Below the pieces are notes generated by a model. It was not told where the DNA came from. It ran no database searches and was given only the letters and a program-made list of their open reading frames with translations. Of a DNA stretch of 64,000 bases, positions 1-9,064 are shown piece by piece. The position numbers and the translations under genes are program-made. Numbering within the stretch: position 1 is the first letter of the stretch; each line of letters opens with the position of its first letter. The DNA lies in assembly GCF_007830595.1 (NCBI RefSeq), contig NZ_VLLD01000003.1. One strand, given 5' to 3'. The DNA is from Treponema_B putidum (GTDB lineage Bacteria > Spirochaetota > Spirochaetia > Treponematales > Treponemataceae).

Positions 1-674
1 TTTGAGCAGGTTCATCAAAATAGATCAAAACATTACGGCAAAATACAAGATCAAAGTCGGTATGCTTTGAATCATGCTTTAAATTATGATAGTCAAAATT
101 TACCATCTGCATTATATCTTTTTTTACCTGGTAGCCGTCATTCAGTTTATCAAAATACAATCTTAAGTAATCATCCGGAATTCCTGCAACCCTAGATTCC
201 GGATAAAAGCCGGTTTTTCCAACAAGGAGACATTTTAGAGATAAATCGGATGCTGTAATTTCGGCTGAAAATCCTACGGGAAGATGTTTTTTCATAACCA
301 TAGCTATTGTATAAGGCTCTTCGCCGGTTGAGCAGCCTGCACTCCATATCTTTATTTTATTTTTACCTCCTGCTCTTTTTACTTTTACAAGTTCAGGAAT
401 AACATAATTTTCCAATGCATCAAAGTGAGGCTGATTTCTAAAAAATCTTGTAAGATTGGTCGTAACAGAGTCTAAGAGATTCTTTTGCTCTTCCGAGTTC
501 TTTATGAGCATCTGATAATAATCGGAAACTTTTTCAAGCTGCTTTTCCCTAAGTTTTTCTTTTAGCCGGCTTTCCAAAATAGACCTGTTAGTATCGGAAA
601 AAGTAATACCGCTTGCGGTATATATCAAATCGCTAAACATACGGAATTCTTGATCAGTTAAAAAGTCTGACATA
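1..674 (-). CDS. cheR: Chemotaxis protein methyltransferase CheR (3' end beyond window)
   Basis: S-adenosylmethionine-dependent methyltransferase that methylates glutamates on chemoreceptor cytoplasmic domains. I translated it directly: it starts MSDFLTDQEF, has an N-terminal helical CheR_N region of about 75 residues ending in TRFFRNQPHF, then the SAM-binding motif WSAGCSTGEEPYTIA and, near the window edge, FCRNVLIYFD, all typical of CheR. The start ATG (674-672) follows AGGAG with 7-base spacing. About 224 codons are present and the C-terminal part runs off the left edge. It faces away from lptC, sharing a 127-base divergent intergenic region. It would act on receptors such as the two MCPs in this window. 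Confidence 0.93.
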
Positions 675-767
675 CTCTAGGCTCCTAGTTATCGTTAAAT
701 TTGTTTTTTAAATTTTTTCATAGTTTACGTCCTTTACCGAATTATGTCAATCATCAGGCAAAGGCTT

Positions 768-796
768 TTGACTAAGATTAAAAAAGATAGTATAAT
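768..796 (+). promoter_or_regulatory. Sigma-70 promoter of lptC operon, probably leaderless
   Basis: TTGACT at 768-773, 17-base spacer, TATAAT at 791-796. The lptC ATG begins at 802, five bases after the -10 box, so the transcript is expected to start at or within a base or two of the ATG. No Shine-Dalgarno sequence precedes the ATG. Confidence 0.7.
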
Positions 797-801
797 AAAC
801 T

Positions 802-1407
802 ATGAATTTTAAGAAAGCTCAAATTTTGATTACAGCCTCCATTTCAGCTATTATATCATTTTCTTGCAGTTTAAACTATAGCAAAGAGGTACAAAATTTT
901 GAAAAAAAACCGAATTTTGTATTTAAAAATGCAAATTTGGACAAATATGAAGAAAATTCCTTAAATTTACGTGTAAATTTTACAGAATTAGAGGTTTACG
1001 ATTCCGACAAAATATGGGCAGGAAAAAACTTACGCTTTTTTAAAATAGATAAACAATCAGTTGAAAAAGAAAAACTCGAAGCCGAACTCAAAGGGAGTGC
1101 CGGAATTATTAACATCGATGAAAAAAATAACAAGTATTTTTTAGGACAAAAGGTTTCTTTTCAAGATTTAAAAGAAGGCCTTATAATTTCGGGTGAAGCT
1201 TTTTTTTGGGATAAAAATGAAAATATTCTGTATGGAATAGAAGACGGATTTGTAACAGTAAAACAAGGCGATGAGCTTTATATAAGAGGTTCAGGCTTTG
1301 CGGCAAACACTCTATCAAAAGAATTCGAATTTTTACAATCAATTGAAGGAGATATTAAAACTGAAATTGAGGAAGAAAATAAAAATGATGAGTCACAAGA
1401 ACAATAA
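802..1407 (+). CDS. lptC: LptC-like lipoprotein, LPS/lipid export component
   Basis: Probable periplasmic LptC partner of LptA and LptB in transport of amphipathic envelope lipid across the periplasm. The 201-residue protein has a hydrophobic N-terminus ending in ISFSC (Cys22), a spirochaete-type lipobox, so it is likely lipid-anchored rather than held by a transmembrane helix as in E. coli. The C-terminal half carries the LptC-like pattern GEAFFWD...LYIRGSGFAAN. Order lptC-lptA-lptB supports the call. The next gene starts inside its last codons (overlap about 23 bases). The promoter lies directly before the ATG, suggesting leaderless expression. Sequence conservation of LptC is low, so the call leans on context. 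Confidence 0.75.
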   Translation: MNFKKAQILITASISAIISFSCSLNYSKEVQNFEKKPNFVFKNANLDKYEENSLNLRVNFTELEVYDSDKIWAGKNLRFFKIDKQSVEKEKLEAELKGSAGIINIDEKNNKYFLGQKVSFQDLKEGLIISGEAFFWDKNENILYGIEDGFVTVKQGDELYIRGSGFAANTLSKEFEFLQSIEGDIKTEIEEENKNDESQEQ

Positions 1408-2086
1408 AAGTTTTATAATATGTTTCCTTATATTTTTCTCATTATTGGATATTAACCCGCAAAAATCAACTATAAGTTTTAAAGCAGACAAGGTAACCGC
1501 TTCTGTAGCAGAAAATAAAAAATCCACAAATTTAATAGGAAATGCAGAAATTAAAGTAGACAGCTTAACCATATCGGCAGACCGTATCGAAATTTTCGGA
1601 AAAGACTATAGATATGTAAATGCAAGCGGTTCGGTAAAGGGAGTGGACGATGAAAAAGGATACAGCTTTAAGGCCGATATAATCAATTTTGACAGAAAAA
1701 CGGATACGGTTACAATGTGCGGAAAACTGGAGCTTAAGGACACAAAAAATGATGTCAGTATTAATGCAGAAATTATTGAATATAAAAAGAAACAAGAAAT
1801 AATTATTATGCGTTTTAATGTCAAAATAATAAATAAAGACATAACCTGTAACTCGATGTTTGCCCTATATGACAGAAAAGAATCAAAGGTAGAATTGACA
1901 GGAAGACCTGTTGTAAAAAAACGCAAGGACGAATTTAAGGCTGGAAAAATTTCCGTTAATCTTGAAACCGAAGATATAGCCCTTGACGGACGTGTTCGAG
2001 GCTATGTCGAACAGGAAAAAGAAACTCCTCCGGAAGCCGAAGATATTCAAAAATCTCAAAATCAAGAGGAAGAATCAAATGTTTGA
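1385..2086 (+). CDS. lptA: LptA/OstA-family periplasmic lipid transport protein
   Basis: Periplasmic bridge protein of the Lpt system, expected to form a beta-jellyroll that passes lipid from LptC to the outer membrane. An open frame extends upstream to 1298, but the start at 1385 (or the adjacent ATG at 1388) gives a proper signal peptide (MMSHKNNKSFIICFLIFFSL) and a short overlap with lptC. The body is made of OstA-like repeats: KADKVTASVAENKKSTNLIGNAEIKVDS, then ISADRIEIFGKD and NASGSVKG. The C-terminal tail is Glu-rich (PPEAEDIQKSQNQEEE). Overlaps lptB by 8 bases, so translation is probably coupled. Confidence 0.8.
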   Translation: MMSHKNNKSFIICFLIFFSLLDINPQKSTISFKADKVTASVAENKKSTNLIGNAEIKVDSLTISADRIEIFGKDYRYVNASGSVKGVDDEKGYSFKADIINFDRKTDTVTMCGKLELKDTKNDVSINAEIIEYKKKQEIIIMRFNVKIINKDITCNSMFALYDRKESKVELTGRPVVKKRKDEFKAGKISVNLETEDIALDGRVRGYVEQEKETPPEAEDIQKSQNQEEESNV

Positions 2087-2816
2087 CACAAAAAGCGTCT
2101 TAAAAATTGAAGGCTTAAATAAATTTTTTAGAAAAAAACAAGCCGTAAAGGATGTCGGTTTTTCAATGAATCAAGGCGAAGTCGTCGGCCTTTTAGGCCC
2201 CAATGGAGCAGGAAAAACTACAACATTCTATATGATTGTAGGTTTTTACAAACCTAATTCCGGTGATATATATTTAGATGGGAAAAAAATAACCAGTTTG
2301 CCCATGTACAAGAGAGCCCATGCAGGGATTTCTTATTTACCTCAGGAAGCCTCTGTTTTTAGAAAACTTACGGTAGAACAAAACATTTATGCTATTTTAG
2401 AAACTCGAAAAGACCTCTCCATAGAACAAAAAAAAGAGAAACTGGAATTTCTTCTTGAAGAATTTGGAATTACGGCAAACAGAAAGCAGCAAGCCTATAC
2501 CCTTTCGGGAGGAGAAAGGAGACGCACCGAAATAGCAAGAGCCTTAGCCATAGAACCGAAGTTTTTGCTTTTAGATGAACCCTTTGCAGGAATTGATCCG
2601 ATTGCAGTTCATGACATAAAAAGCATTATACGCATTTTAGCCGATCAGGGCATAGGCATTTTAATAACAGACCACAACGTTAGAGACACCTTAGAGATAA
2701 CAGATCGGGCCTACATAATAGGCAGCGGAGAAATAGTAGAACAAGGTTCACGGGATGAAATTCTAAACTCTAAAGTTGCGAGAAAAATATATTTAGGTGA
2801 AGAATTTAGAATGTAA
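2079..2816 (+). CDS. lptB: LPS export ABC transporter ATP-binding protein LptB
   Basis: Cytoplasmic ATPase of the Lpt exporter. 245 residues from ATG 2079, chosen over the open upstream extension because AGAGGAAGAA precedes it and because LptB proteins begin close to VLKIEGLNKFF. Walker A is GPNGAGKTT, the signature is LSGGERRR, Walker B is FLLLDEPFAGIDP, and H-loop is TDHNVRDTLEITDRAYI, the last being characteristic of LptB. YLPQEASVFRKLTVEQNI is the LptB Q-loop region. Length and motifs match the family throughout. The permease pair LptF/LptG is not in the window. Confidence 0.95.
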   Translation: MFDTKSVLKIEGLNKFFRKKQAVKDVGFSMNQGEVVGLLGPNGAGKTTTFYMIVGFYKPNSGDIYLDGKKITSLPMYKRAHAGISYLPQEASVFRKLTVEQNIYAILETRKDLSIEQKKEKLEFLLEEFGITANRKQQAYTLSGGERRRTEIARALAIEPKFLLLDEPFAGIDPIAVHDIKSIIRILADQGIGILITDHNVRDTLEITDRAYIIGSGEIVEQGSRDEILNSKVARKIYLGEEFRM

Positions 2817-2827
2817 TTGGAGATGTG

Positions 2828-3439
2828 ATGATTGAGTTAATCGTTTTTTTAGGAAATTACGGAAAAAAATACGAAAATACAAGACATAATGCAGCTTGGG
2901 TTTTATGTGATGCAATAGATATAGGCTTAAATGCAGTATGGCAGGGGAAATTTAAAGGGCAATATGCAAAGCTGCCTTCTTTTATGACCGGAGGCAGGGC
3001 TGTTCACCTTTTAAAACCCGAAACCTATATGAACCTATCGGGAGAAAGCGTAATAGCGGCTTCCTCGTTTTTTAGGCTAAAACCTGAAAATATTCTGATA
3101 GTACATGATGAGCTGGAATTAAAGCCCGGAATTCTCAGTTTTAAGTGGTCGGGAGGCCTCGGCGGACATAATGGACTTCGGTCTATAAAGTCGGTTTTAA
3201 ATACGGCAGATTTTTTCCGCCTAAGAATAGGAATAGGCCGTCCCGATTTTTCTTCCCAAGGCGGAGATGCTTCGCCTGATATATCGGGCTATGTGCTTTC
3301 CCGTTTTAACACGCCGGAATTAGATGTTCTAAAAAGCCAGGTACCTCAAGCAAATTCTTTTTTTAAAGATTTACTTGAATCTGAAGACCCGCAGGCTTTG
3401 ATAAAAAAATGGGCAAAAGTATTACCGCCAGAAGCCTAA
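2828..3439 (+). CDS. pth: Peptidyl-tRNA hydrolase
   Basis: Recycles peptidyl-tRNA released from stalled ribosomes by hydrolysing the ester bond. About 203 residues. Family motifs are present: FLGNYGKKYENTRHNAAW with the catalytic His and the substrate-binding Asn and Tyr, KPETYMNLSGESV, VHDELELKPG with the catalytic Asp, and GGHNGLRSI. The usual GNPG is GNYG here. A GTG at 2825 is in frame, but ATG 2828 lies 6 bases after GGAG and is the better start. It follows lptB by 11 bases and is probably the last gene of that transcript. Confidence 0.96.
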   Translation: MIELIVFLGNYGKKYENTRHNAAWVLCDAIDIGLNAVWQGKFKGQYAKLPSFMTGGRAVHLLKPETYMNLSGESVIAASSFFRLKPENILIVHDELELKPGILSFKWSGGLGGHNGLRSIKSVLNTADFFRLRIGIGRPDFSSQGGDASPDISGYVLSRFNTPELDVLKSQVPQANSFFKDLLESEDPQALIKKWAKVLPPEA

Positions 3440-3490
3440 ACTCTTACTTAAGATTTTTTTTATTTTTCCGAAACTAAAATGAGGATGAGT

Positions 3491-4186
3491 ATGAAAAAAT
3501 CACTATTCTTATTAATTTTTATTAGTCTTTTTTTACCGGCAGCTTTTTCGGAAAAGAATATTGAACCTGAAGTTTATCAAAAACTCGTAGAGTCTATTGT
3601 CCGCATCGAAGCTCCTAAAATTAAAGACGGTTATATAATTTTTACTTCGACAGGCATACGTCATGTAGGCATAACTTTTTCTCATGAGGATTATAAACAG
3701 ATTCATACATTAAAAAAACTAAGCCGAAGCGAATTCGAAAAGCCCATCTTCTTTTATATTTTTCCAATTCCTGATGAATTAACCGAAATACAGTACAGAC
3801 TCGTAATAGACGGTCTTTGGTCTTCCGATCCTTTGAATCAAAACACAATATTTGATCACACTCACGCTATGAGCGTGTCCGGAATCGATATTCCATACAA
3901 AAAAGAATATAAGACCGAAATAAACAATAAAAATTCAGTAAAATTTATATATTTTGGTGAATCGAAAAAAAAGATTAGGCTTGCAGGCTCATTTAACAAC
4001 TGGGATCCCTTTATGTATGACCTTATTGAAGTCGCTCCCGGAAGATATGAACTGGATTTAAACTTGCCTTCAGGAACATGGTTCTATGCTTATTTTTCGG
4101 GAAGTACTCAACTGCCTGATAATACAAATAAAAATCATGTGTACACGGCCGACGGGAGAATTGCTTCCGTCATAACCGTTCAGTAA
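3491..4186 (+). CDS. Secreted protein with glycogen-binding (CBM48/E-set) domain
   Basis: Exported protein of unknown role. ATG 3491 is chosen from three in-frame ATGs (3479, 3485, 3491) because GAGG lies 6 bases before it and it gives a clean signal peptide (MKKSLFLLIFISLFLPAAFS). The C-terminal ~75 residues hold the early-set/CBM48 pattern VKFIYFGESKKKIRLAGSFN, NWDPF, GRYELDLNLPSGTWFYAYF, as found in AMPK-beta and glycogen-debranching N-termini. The ~150-residue N-terminal part (HVGITFSHEDY...) has a similar immunoglobulin-like feel, including YRLVIDGLW, so it may be a second E-set. No catalytic domain is visible. Its role in carbohydrate sensing is inference only. Confidence 0.7.
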   Translation: MKKSLFLLIFISLFLPAAFSEKNIEPEVYQKLVESIVRIEAPKIKDGYIIFTSTGIRHVGITFSHEDYKQIHTLKKLSRSEFEKPIFFYIFPIPDELTEIQYRLVIDGLWSSDPLNQNTIFDHTHAMSVSGIDIPYKKEYKTEINNKNSVKFIYFGESKKKIRLAGSFNNWDPFMYDLIEVAPGRYELDLNLPSGTWFYAYFSGSTQLPDNTNKNHVYTADGRIASVITVQ

Positions 4187-4237
4187 ACCGGTAAATGACC
4201 TTTTAGGCAAACGGCGCATTATTATAGGAGATTAAGT

Positions 4238-5518
4238 ATGCACGAATATATCATACAAGGCGGGTTTCCCGTAAAGGGAACAATAAAAGCAAGCGGAAAT
4301 AAAAATGCAGCCCTTCCCTGTATAGCCGCTGCTATTCTATCGGAAGAACCTATTATCCTCAAAAACATTCCCGAAATTGAAGACGTTTTTGTAATGCTTC
4401 AAGTTTTTGAAGCTCTGGGAGGCCATTACGAAAAACTTGAAAAAAATGTATTTAAACTCCAAATAGAAAAAATAAAAACAAGCAAGATACCGGATGATCT
4501 TGCGTCAAAGATAAGAGCATCTATTTTATTTGCAGGTCCGCTTTTGGCAAGGACAGGAAAAGCTGTACTTCCCCCTCCGGGAGGAGATGTTATAGGAAGA
4601 CGGAGACTCGATACCCATTTTTTAGCCCTGACTGAATTGGGGGCAAGAGTTGAAACGGATCAAAATTTTTCTTTTATTGCACATAAACTGATGGGCGAAG
4701 ATATATTCTTGGATGAAGCCTCCGTTACAGCGACCGAAAATGCTATTATGGCGGCAAGCCTCGCAGAAGGAACAACAATTATAACAAATGCGGCAAGCGA
4801 ACCCCATGTTCAAGAACTGTGTAAAATGTTAAATAAGATGGGGGCAAAAATCAGCGGAGTAGGCTCCAATATTCTGACTATTGAAGGGGTCAAAAAATTA
4901 TGCGGAACAGAACACCGCATAGGCCCTGACTATATGGAGGTAGGATCCTTTATAGGTCTTGCGGCCGTTACCCGCGGACAGCTTAAAATTACCGATATAG
5001 AGCCGAGAGATATGCGCCCGTTAAAAGTAGCCTTCGGTAAATTAGGTATAGGCTGGTCCCTCGAAGGGACAACCCTGACAGTTCCTGATAAGCAAAAGAT
5101 GCAGGTCAACTGCGACTTAGGCGGAATGATTCCCAAAATAGATGATGCACCGTGGCCCGGTTTTCCGCCCGATTTGACAAGTATTATGACCGTAATCGCA
5201 ACTCAGGTAGAAGGCACGGTTTTAATCCACGAAAAAATGTTTGAATCTCGAATGTTTTTTGTAGATAAGCTAATCGGAATGGGTGCCCGCATTACCCTGT
5301 GCGATCCTCACCGTGCGGTTATTTCGGGCCCAAGCTCCCTGCACGGAAGCGAATTGGTTTCACCGGATGTAAGAGCCGGTATGGCCATGGTAATAGCGGC
5401 CTGCTGTGCCCGCGGAGAAAGTATTATCCGAAATGTTTATCAAATAGAAAGAGGCTATGAACACTTAGTTGAAAGGCTTAAATCTATAGGTGTAAAAATA
5501 GAACTTAAAGAAAAATAA
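4238..5518 (+). CDS. murA: UDP-N-acetylglucosamine 1-carboxyvinyltransferase MurA, Asp variant
   Basis: First committed step of peptidoglycan synthesis: transfers enolpyruvate from PEP to UDP-GlcNAc in the cytoplasm. 426 residues, normal length. Family motifs: KASGNKNAALP with the catalytic Lys, KIRASILFAGPLLAR, PPGGDVIGRRRLDTH, TATENAIMAA, GPDYMEVGSFIGLAA, and the C-terminal RGYEHLVERL. The residue that aligns with Cys115 of E. coli MurA is Asp117. A Cys-to-Asp exchange here makes the enzyme insensitive to fosfomycin in Borrelia, Chlamydia and mycobacteria, so natural resistance is expected. ATAGGAG precedes the ATG. Confidence 0.97.
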   Translation: MHEYIIQGGFPVKGTIKASGNKNAALPCIAAAILSEEPIILKNIPEIEDVFVMLQVFEALGGHYEKLEKNVFKLQIEKIKTSKIPDDLASKIRASILFAGPLLARTGKAVLPPPGGDVIGRRRLDTHFLALTELGARVETDQNFSFIAHKLMGEDIFLDEASVTATENAIMAASLAEGTTIITNAASEPHVQELCKMLNKMGAKISGVGSNILTIEGVKKLCGTEHRIGPDYMEVGSFIGLAAVTRGQLKITDIEPRDMRPLKVAFGKLGIGWSLEGTTLTVPDKQKMQVNCDLGGMIPKIDDAPWPGFPPDLTSIMTVIATQVEGTVLIHEKMFESRMFFVDKLIGMGARITLCDPHRAVISGPSSLHGSELVSPDVRAGMAMVIAACCARGESIIRNVYQIERGYEHLVERLKSIGVKIELKEK

Positions 5519-5602
5519 AAATAGTTTAAAGCAGCCTTTTAAATATTATTTTCTCTAAAATAAACAGGTCAAAATTTTTAAAATAAATTTTATAAAAAGC
5601 TA

Positions 5603-5631
5603 TTGACCATTTTTATGTTTTTTTGTAAATT
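5603..5631 (+). promoter_or_regulatory. Candidate sigma-70 promoter upstream of chemoreceptor
   Basis: TTGACC (5603-5608), 17 bases, TAAATT (5626-5631) in the 286-base gap between murA and the chemoreceptor. A GGTCAA near 5566 mirrors the TTGACC, so the pair could also form an operator. Start would give a leader of about 165 bases that includes the inverted repeat at 5685-5729. Confidence 0.4.
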
Positions 5632-5684
5632 TCCCGACGACCGTATATCATTAATTGCAGAGTGCTGCCATTTTTTTGAACAAC

Positions 5685-5729
5685 ATTTTATTCTTTAGGT
5701 ATAAAATAATTCTTCTTAAAGAATAAAAT
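5685..5729. repeat. Perfect 13-bp inverted repeat in chemoreceptor leader
   Basis: ATTTTATTCTTTA at 5685-5697 and its exact complement at 5717-5729, separated by 19 bases. It is AT-only except for two pairs. It lies between the murA stop and the chemoreceptor start and could be a weak bidirectional terminator or a protein-binding site. Confidence 0.5.
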
Positions 5730-5804
5730 ACTCTAGCCTGTATGCCCATAAGCACGTTTCAATTACTGAATTCTTTTTATATCATACTTTAGGAGAATAG
5801 AATT

Positions 5805-8039
5805 ATGAATAAGACGACAGGGAAAACAAACCTCAGTCCTAAGGTGATACGAGGTACTGCAACTTTAACAATTAAGAAAAAAATAATAATTTCATTAATT
5901 TCAGTTTTGGCAGCTCTTCTGATTTTTATGGGTATCATTCTTGTAAAAAGGCTGGGAGAAACTTCAAGACGAAATGCCGTTACAAAATTATATGATTCCA
6001 GTCAAAATCTTGCATTCTTTGTAGAATCGGTTATAAAGAATGTATACGATACAAATAAAGCCCTTGTCAAAAGTTTTGAATCATTTTATATAATTCCTCC
6101 TGAGAACCGCAGAGATTATTTTAATAATATTCAAAAAACAATTTTAAAAGACTCTGAAAAATTTATAGATGTATGGACGGTTTGGGAACCTAATGCCCTT
6201 GACCAACTTGACGATAAATTTAAAAACATTGAAGGACATGATGATACGGGAAGGTTTATCCCATATTGGACAAAAATAAACGGAAAGATTTCAATGGTGC
6301 CATTAACCGACTATGTAAAGAGCTTTTGGTATGAAAAACCTAAATCTTCCCGCCATGGTATCTTGATTGAGCCCAATAATTATGAGATTCAAGGGAAGAT
6401 GCTTTATGTTGCAGGAAGTGCAATTCCAATACGGGATACCACAGGGAAAGTTTTAGGAGTAGCAGGAATTGACTATTCCCTTGATTATATGCAGGAAGAA
6501 CTTTCAAAACAAACTTTTTTTGAGTCCGGCTATGGAATTCTTATTTCCTCTAAAGGCACGGTTCTTGCACATAAAAATAAAAATATAATCTCAAAAATTC
6601 TTCCGGAATTTGAAAATAAAGAAACAGCCGATTTATTTTTTGATGCGAAAAGGTCTCTTTCCCCGTTTTTACTTGAGACATACGTAGATGGAAATAAGCA
6701 CCTTGAGGTGTTCACTCCTATAAAGATCGGCCTCACAAATGAAATCTGGTTTGCAGGAACCTCAATTCCTGAAAATGAAATCTATGAAGAAAGCAAAAAT
6801 ATAATTCAACTTATTTCTATAATATTAGTAATAGGTTTTATTGCATCAATCATAATCTTAACACTTATAATAAACGGCATAACAAAAAGAATTTCAAATG
6901 TGGTTAAAGCCCTAAAAAACATTGCTCAAGGAGAGGGAGATTTAACAGTCCGCTTAACAGGGAAAGGGCAGGATGAAATTGCCGACCTATCCAATTCTTT
7001 TAATCAAACAATAGAAAAGATAGGCTTTGCAATAAGTAATGTTGCAAACAGCACTTTCGAGATGAAACAAACCGGAGAAACTTTAGCAGTCAATGTGTTT
7101 GAAACTGCAAGTTCAATAGGCCAAATAAGCAAGAATATTTTAAAAGTAAAAGAGCAAGCAGAATCTCAATCGGCAAGTGTCAGTGAAGCCACAGCAAATG
7201 TAGAACAGATTCTTCAAACAATAAGGCAGCTGGACGGACGAATTGATAATCAGGCGGCAAATGTTACACAATCATCTTCTGCAATAAAACAGATGGTTGC
7301 TAATATTTCTTCTGTTACCAAAACTTTGGATCAAAGTGATTCGGTAATTAAAGAATTGGCAGAATCAACTGTTTACGGCAAAGAGGCTCTTCATCTTTCT
7401 AATTCGATTACACAAAAAATCGCAGAAGAGTCAGGCAGCTTGATTGAAGCTTCCAATGTAATCCAACACATTGCAAGCCAAACAAACCTGTTGGCCATGA
7501 ATGCTGCAATTGAAGCAGCCCATGCAGGAGAAGCCGGCAGAGGCTTTGCCGTTGTAGCGGATGAAATAAGAAAACTTGCCGAAGAATCAAGTCTGCAAGG
7601 TAAATCAATATCATCTGCGCTTAAGAAATTTTCGGAGGAAATTGAAACATTGGCAAATTCTTCAAAAATCGTAGAAGAAAAATTCAATGCAATTTTTGAT
7701 CTTGCTGAGAATGTCAAATCAATGAGCAGCGGCATTATGAAAGCAATGAGGGAGCAAGAAGGCTCCAGCAAAGAGGTTCTGTCGGCAATTCAGGATATAA
7801 ATAATATCACAGTAGAAGTTCAATCAGGCTCAGGAGAAATGCTAAAAGCCGGAGAAGATGCCGTTAAAGAGATGAATAGACTTGAAGACCTGACCCAAGT
7901 AATCAATAGCAGCATACAAGAAATGTCGGCAGGAACAAGTCAAATACAAAATTCTTGCTCCGAAGTAAAGGGAATTTCACAAAAAAATAAAATGAATATT
8001 GAAGCCATGGTAGAAGAAGTCGGCAAATTCAAAATATAA
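5805..8039 (+). CDS. Methyl-accepting chemotaxis protein with dCache sensor
   Basis: Inner-membrane chemoreceptor. 744 residues: cytoplasmic N-tail, first membrane helix about residues 29-51, a periplasmic Cache-type domain of about 280 residues (TVWEPNALDQ, AGIDYSLDYMQEEL), second helix about 335-358, HAMP domain (LKNIAQGEGDLTVRLTGKGQ), then the cytoplasmic signalling domain. The tip region holds HIASQTNLLAMNAAIEAAHA and RGFAVVADEIRKLAEESS. AGGAGAATAGAATT precedes the ATG. It stands alone with its own leader. The HAMP and signalling halves closely resemble the second chemoreceptor at 35717-37828 while the sensors differ. The ligand is unknown. Confidence 0.95.
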   Translation: MNKTTGKTNLSPKVIRGTATLTIKKKIIISLISVLAALLIFMGIILVKRLGETSRRNAVTKLYDSSQNLAFFVESVIKNVYDTNKALVKSFESFYIIPPENRRDYFNNIQKTILKDSEKFIDVWTVWEPNALDQLDDKFKNIEGHDDTGRFIPYWTKINGKISMVPLTDYVKSFWYEKPKSSRHGILIEPNNYEIQGKMLYVAGSAIPIRDTTGKVLGVAGIDYSLDYMQEELSKQTFFESGYGILISSKGTVLAHKNKNIISKILPEFENKETADLFFDAKRSLSPFLLETYVDGNKHLEVFTPIKIGLTNEIWFAGTSIPENEIYEESKNIIQLISIILVIGFIASIIILTLIINGITKRISNVVKALKNIAQGEGDLTVRLTGKGQDEIADLSNSFNQTIEKIGFAISNVANSTFEMKQTGETLAVNVFETASSIGQISKNILKVKEQAESQSASVSEATANVEQILQTIRQLDGRIDNQAANVTQSSSAIKQMVANISSVTKTLDQSDSVIKELAESTVYGKEALHLSNSITQKIAEESGSLIEASNVIQHIASQTNLLAMNAAIEAAHAGEAGRGFAVVADEIRKLAEESSLQGKSISSALKKFSEEIETLANSSKIVEEKFNAIFDLAENVKSMSSGIMKAMREQEGSSKEVLSAIQDINNITVEVQSGSGEMLKAGEDAVKEMNRLEDLTQVINSSIQEMSAGTSQIQNSCSEVKGISQKNKMNIEAMVEEVGKFKI

Positions 8040-8082
8040 CCGGAGACTTAACCTCTTCCTATTATATAAAATTTATGGTATT

Positions 8083-8112
8083 CTGAGCCTTAAGTTTAAT
8101 AAAAAGGCTCAG
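8083..8112 (+). promoter_or_regulatory. Hairpin just upstream of oppB start
   Basis: CTGAGCCT (8083-8090) and AGGCTCAG (8105-8112) form a perfect 8-bp stem with a 14-base AT-rich loop, ending 8 bases before the oppB ATG. It follows the chemoreceptor stop by 43 bases. It may terminate the upstream transcript or block ribosome access to oppB, which lacks a clear Shine-Dalgarno sequence. Confidence 0.45.
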
Positions 8113-8120
8113 TTTACAAT

Positions 8121-9062
8121 ATGCTTAACTTTATTTTTAAGAGAATTTTATACGGTATTCTTACAATGTTCATCGTTGCAAGTATTACCTTTTTTCTAGT
8201 GCATATTATTCCGGGAAATCCCATTGAAACCATAGCTGAAAATTTACCTGAAGAAAGACGGAACGAGCTTTATTCTCAATATGGATATGACAAATCTCTT
8301 TTTACTCAATATATAGTTTTTTGGAAAAATCTTTTGGTTAAGGGCGATTTGGGTACGTCTCTTTATTACAGAGGGAGACTTGTTACCGATGTAATAAAAA
8401 CCCATGCTCCTATTTCGGCAAGGCTGGGACTTCAAGCCTTATTTTTCGGAGTTTCCGTAGGTTTGGCGTTAGGGATTTTAGCAGCTGCGAACCGCGGAAA
8501 AAAAATCGAATACAGTGTTATATTAATTGCAGTAATAGGAATATCCGTTCCTAATTTTGTTCTAGGTCAAATGCTGCAATACTTTTTAGGTATCAAATAT
8601 AATCTTCTTCCGATTACAGGCTGGGGAGGTTTTAAATATACCGTCCTGCCTTCTTTAGCCTTGGCGATAGGCCCTATTGCAAAATACTCCCGCTACATGC
8701 GTTCCAATTATTTGGATATTATAAACCAAGATTACATTTTAACTGCAAGAGCCAAAGGAGCTTCAAAGCTAAGAATTATAAAAAGTCATATTCTACGGAA
8801 CGCTTTTTTACCGATCATAACGATGCTGGGCCCTCAAATAGCCTTTACATTCACGGGCACTTTTATAATAGAAAATATTTTTTCGGTTCCCGGTCTAGGT
8901 TCCTATTTTGTGCGTTCAATTTCAGAAAGAGATTATACAATGGTAATGGGGCAAACTATTTTTATTTCTTTTTTATATGTAGCATCTCTCATTATAGTAG
9001 ATATAGCTTATAACCTGCTCGACCCGAGAATTAAGGTGCAAGCAAAAAATGAGGTTCTTTAA
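8121..9062 (+). CDS. oppB: Oligopeptide/dipeptide ABC transporter permease, OppB/DppB type
   Basis: Inner-membrane permease for uptake of peptides. 313 residues, about six membrane segments. It has the N-terminal family pattern FIFKRILYGILTMFIVASI, FFLVHIIPGNP, and the cytoplasmic EAA loop DYILTARAKGASKLRII that contacts the ATPase. C-terminus NLLDPRIKV is typical. First of a four-gene unit (oppB-oppC-oppD-oppF) with 2 bases between this and the next gene. No substrate-binding protein gene is present. It could equally transport dipeptides or nickel; peptides are most likely from the whole set. Confidence 0.92.
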   Translation: MLNFIFKRILYGILTMFIVASITFFLVHIIPGNPIETIAENLPEERRNELYSQYGYDKSLFTQYIVFWKNLLVKGDLGTSLYYRGRLVTDVIKTHAPISARLGLQALFFGVSVGLALGILAAANRGKKIEYSVILIAVIGISVPNFVLGQMLQYFLGIKYNLLPITGWGGFKYTVLPSLALAIGPIAKYSRYMRSNYLDIINQDYILTARAKGASKLRIIKSHILRNAFLPIITMLGPQIAFTFTGTFIIENIFSVPGLGSYFVRSISERDYTMVMGQTIFISFLYVASLIIVDIAYNLLDPRIKVQAKNEVL

Positions 9063-9064
9063 AT

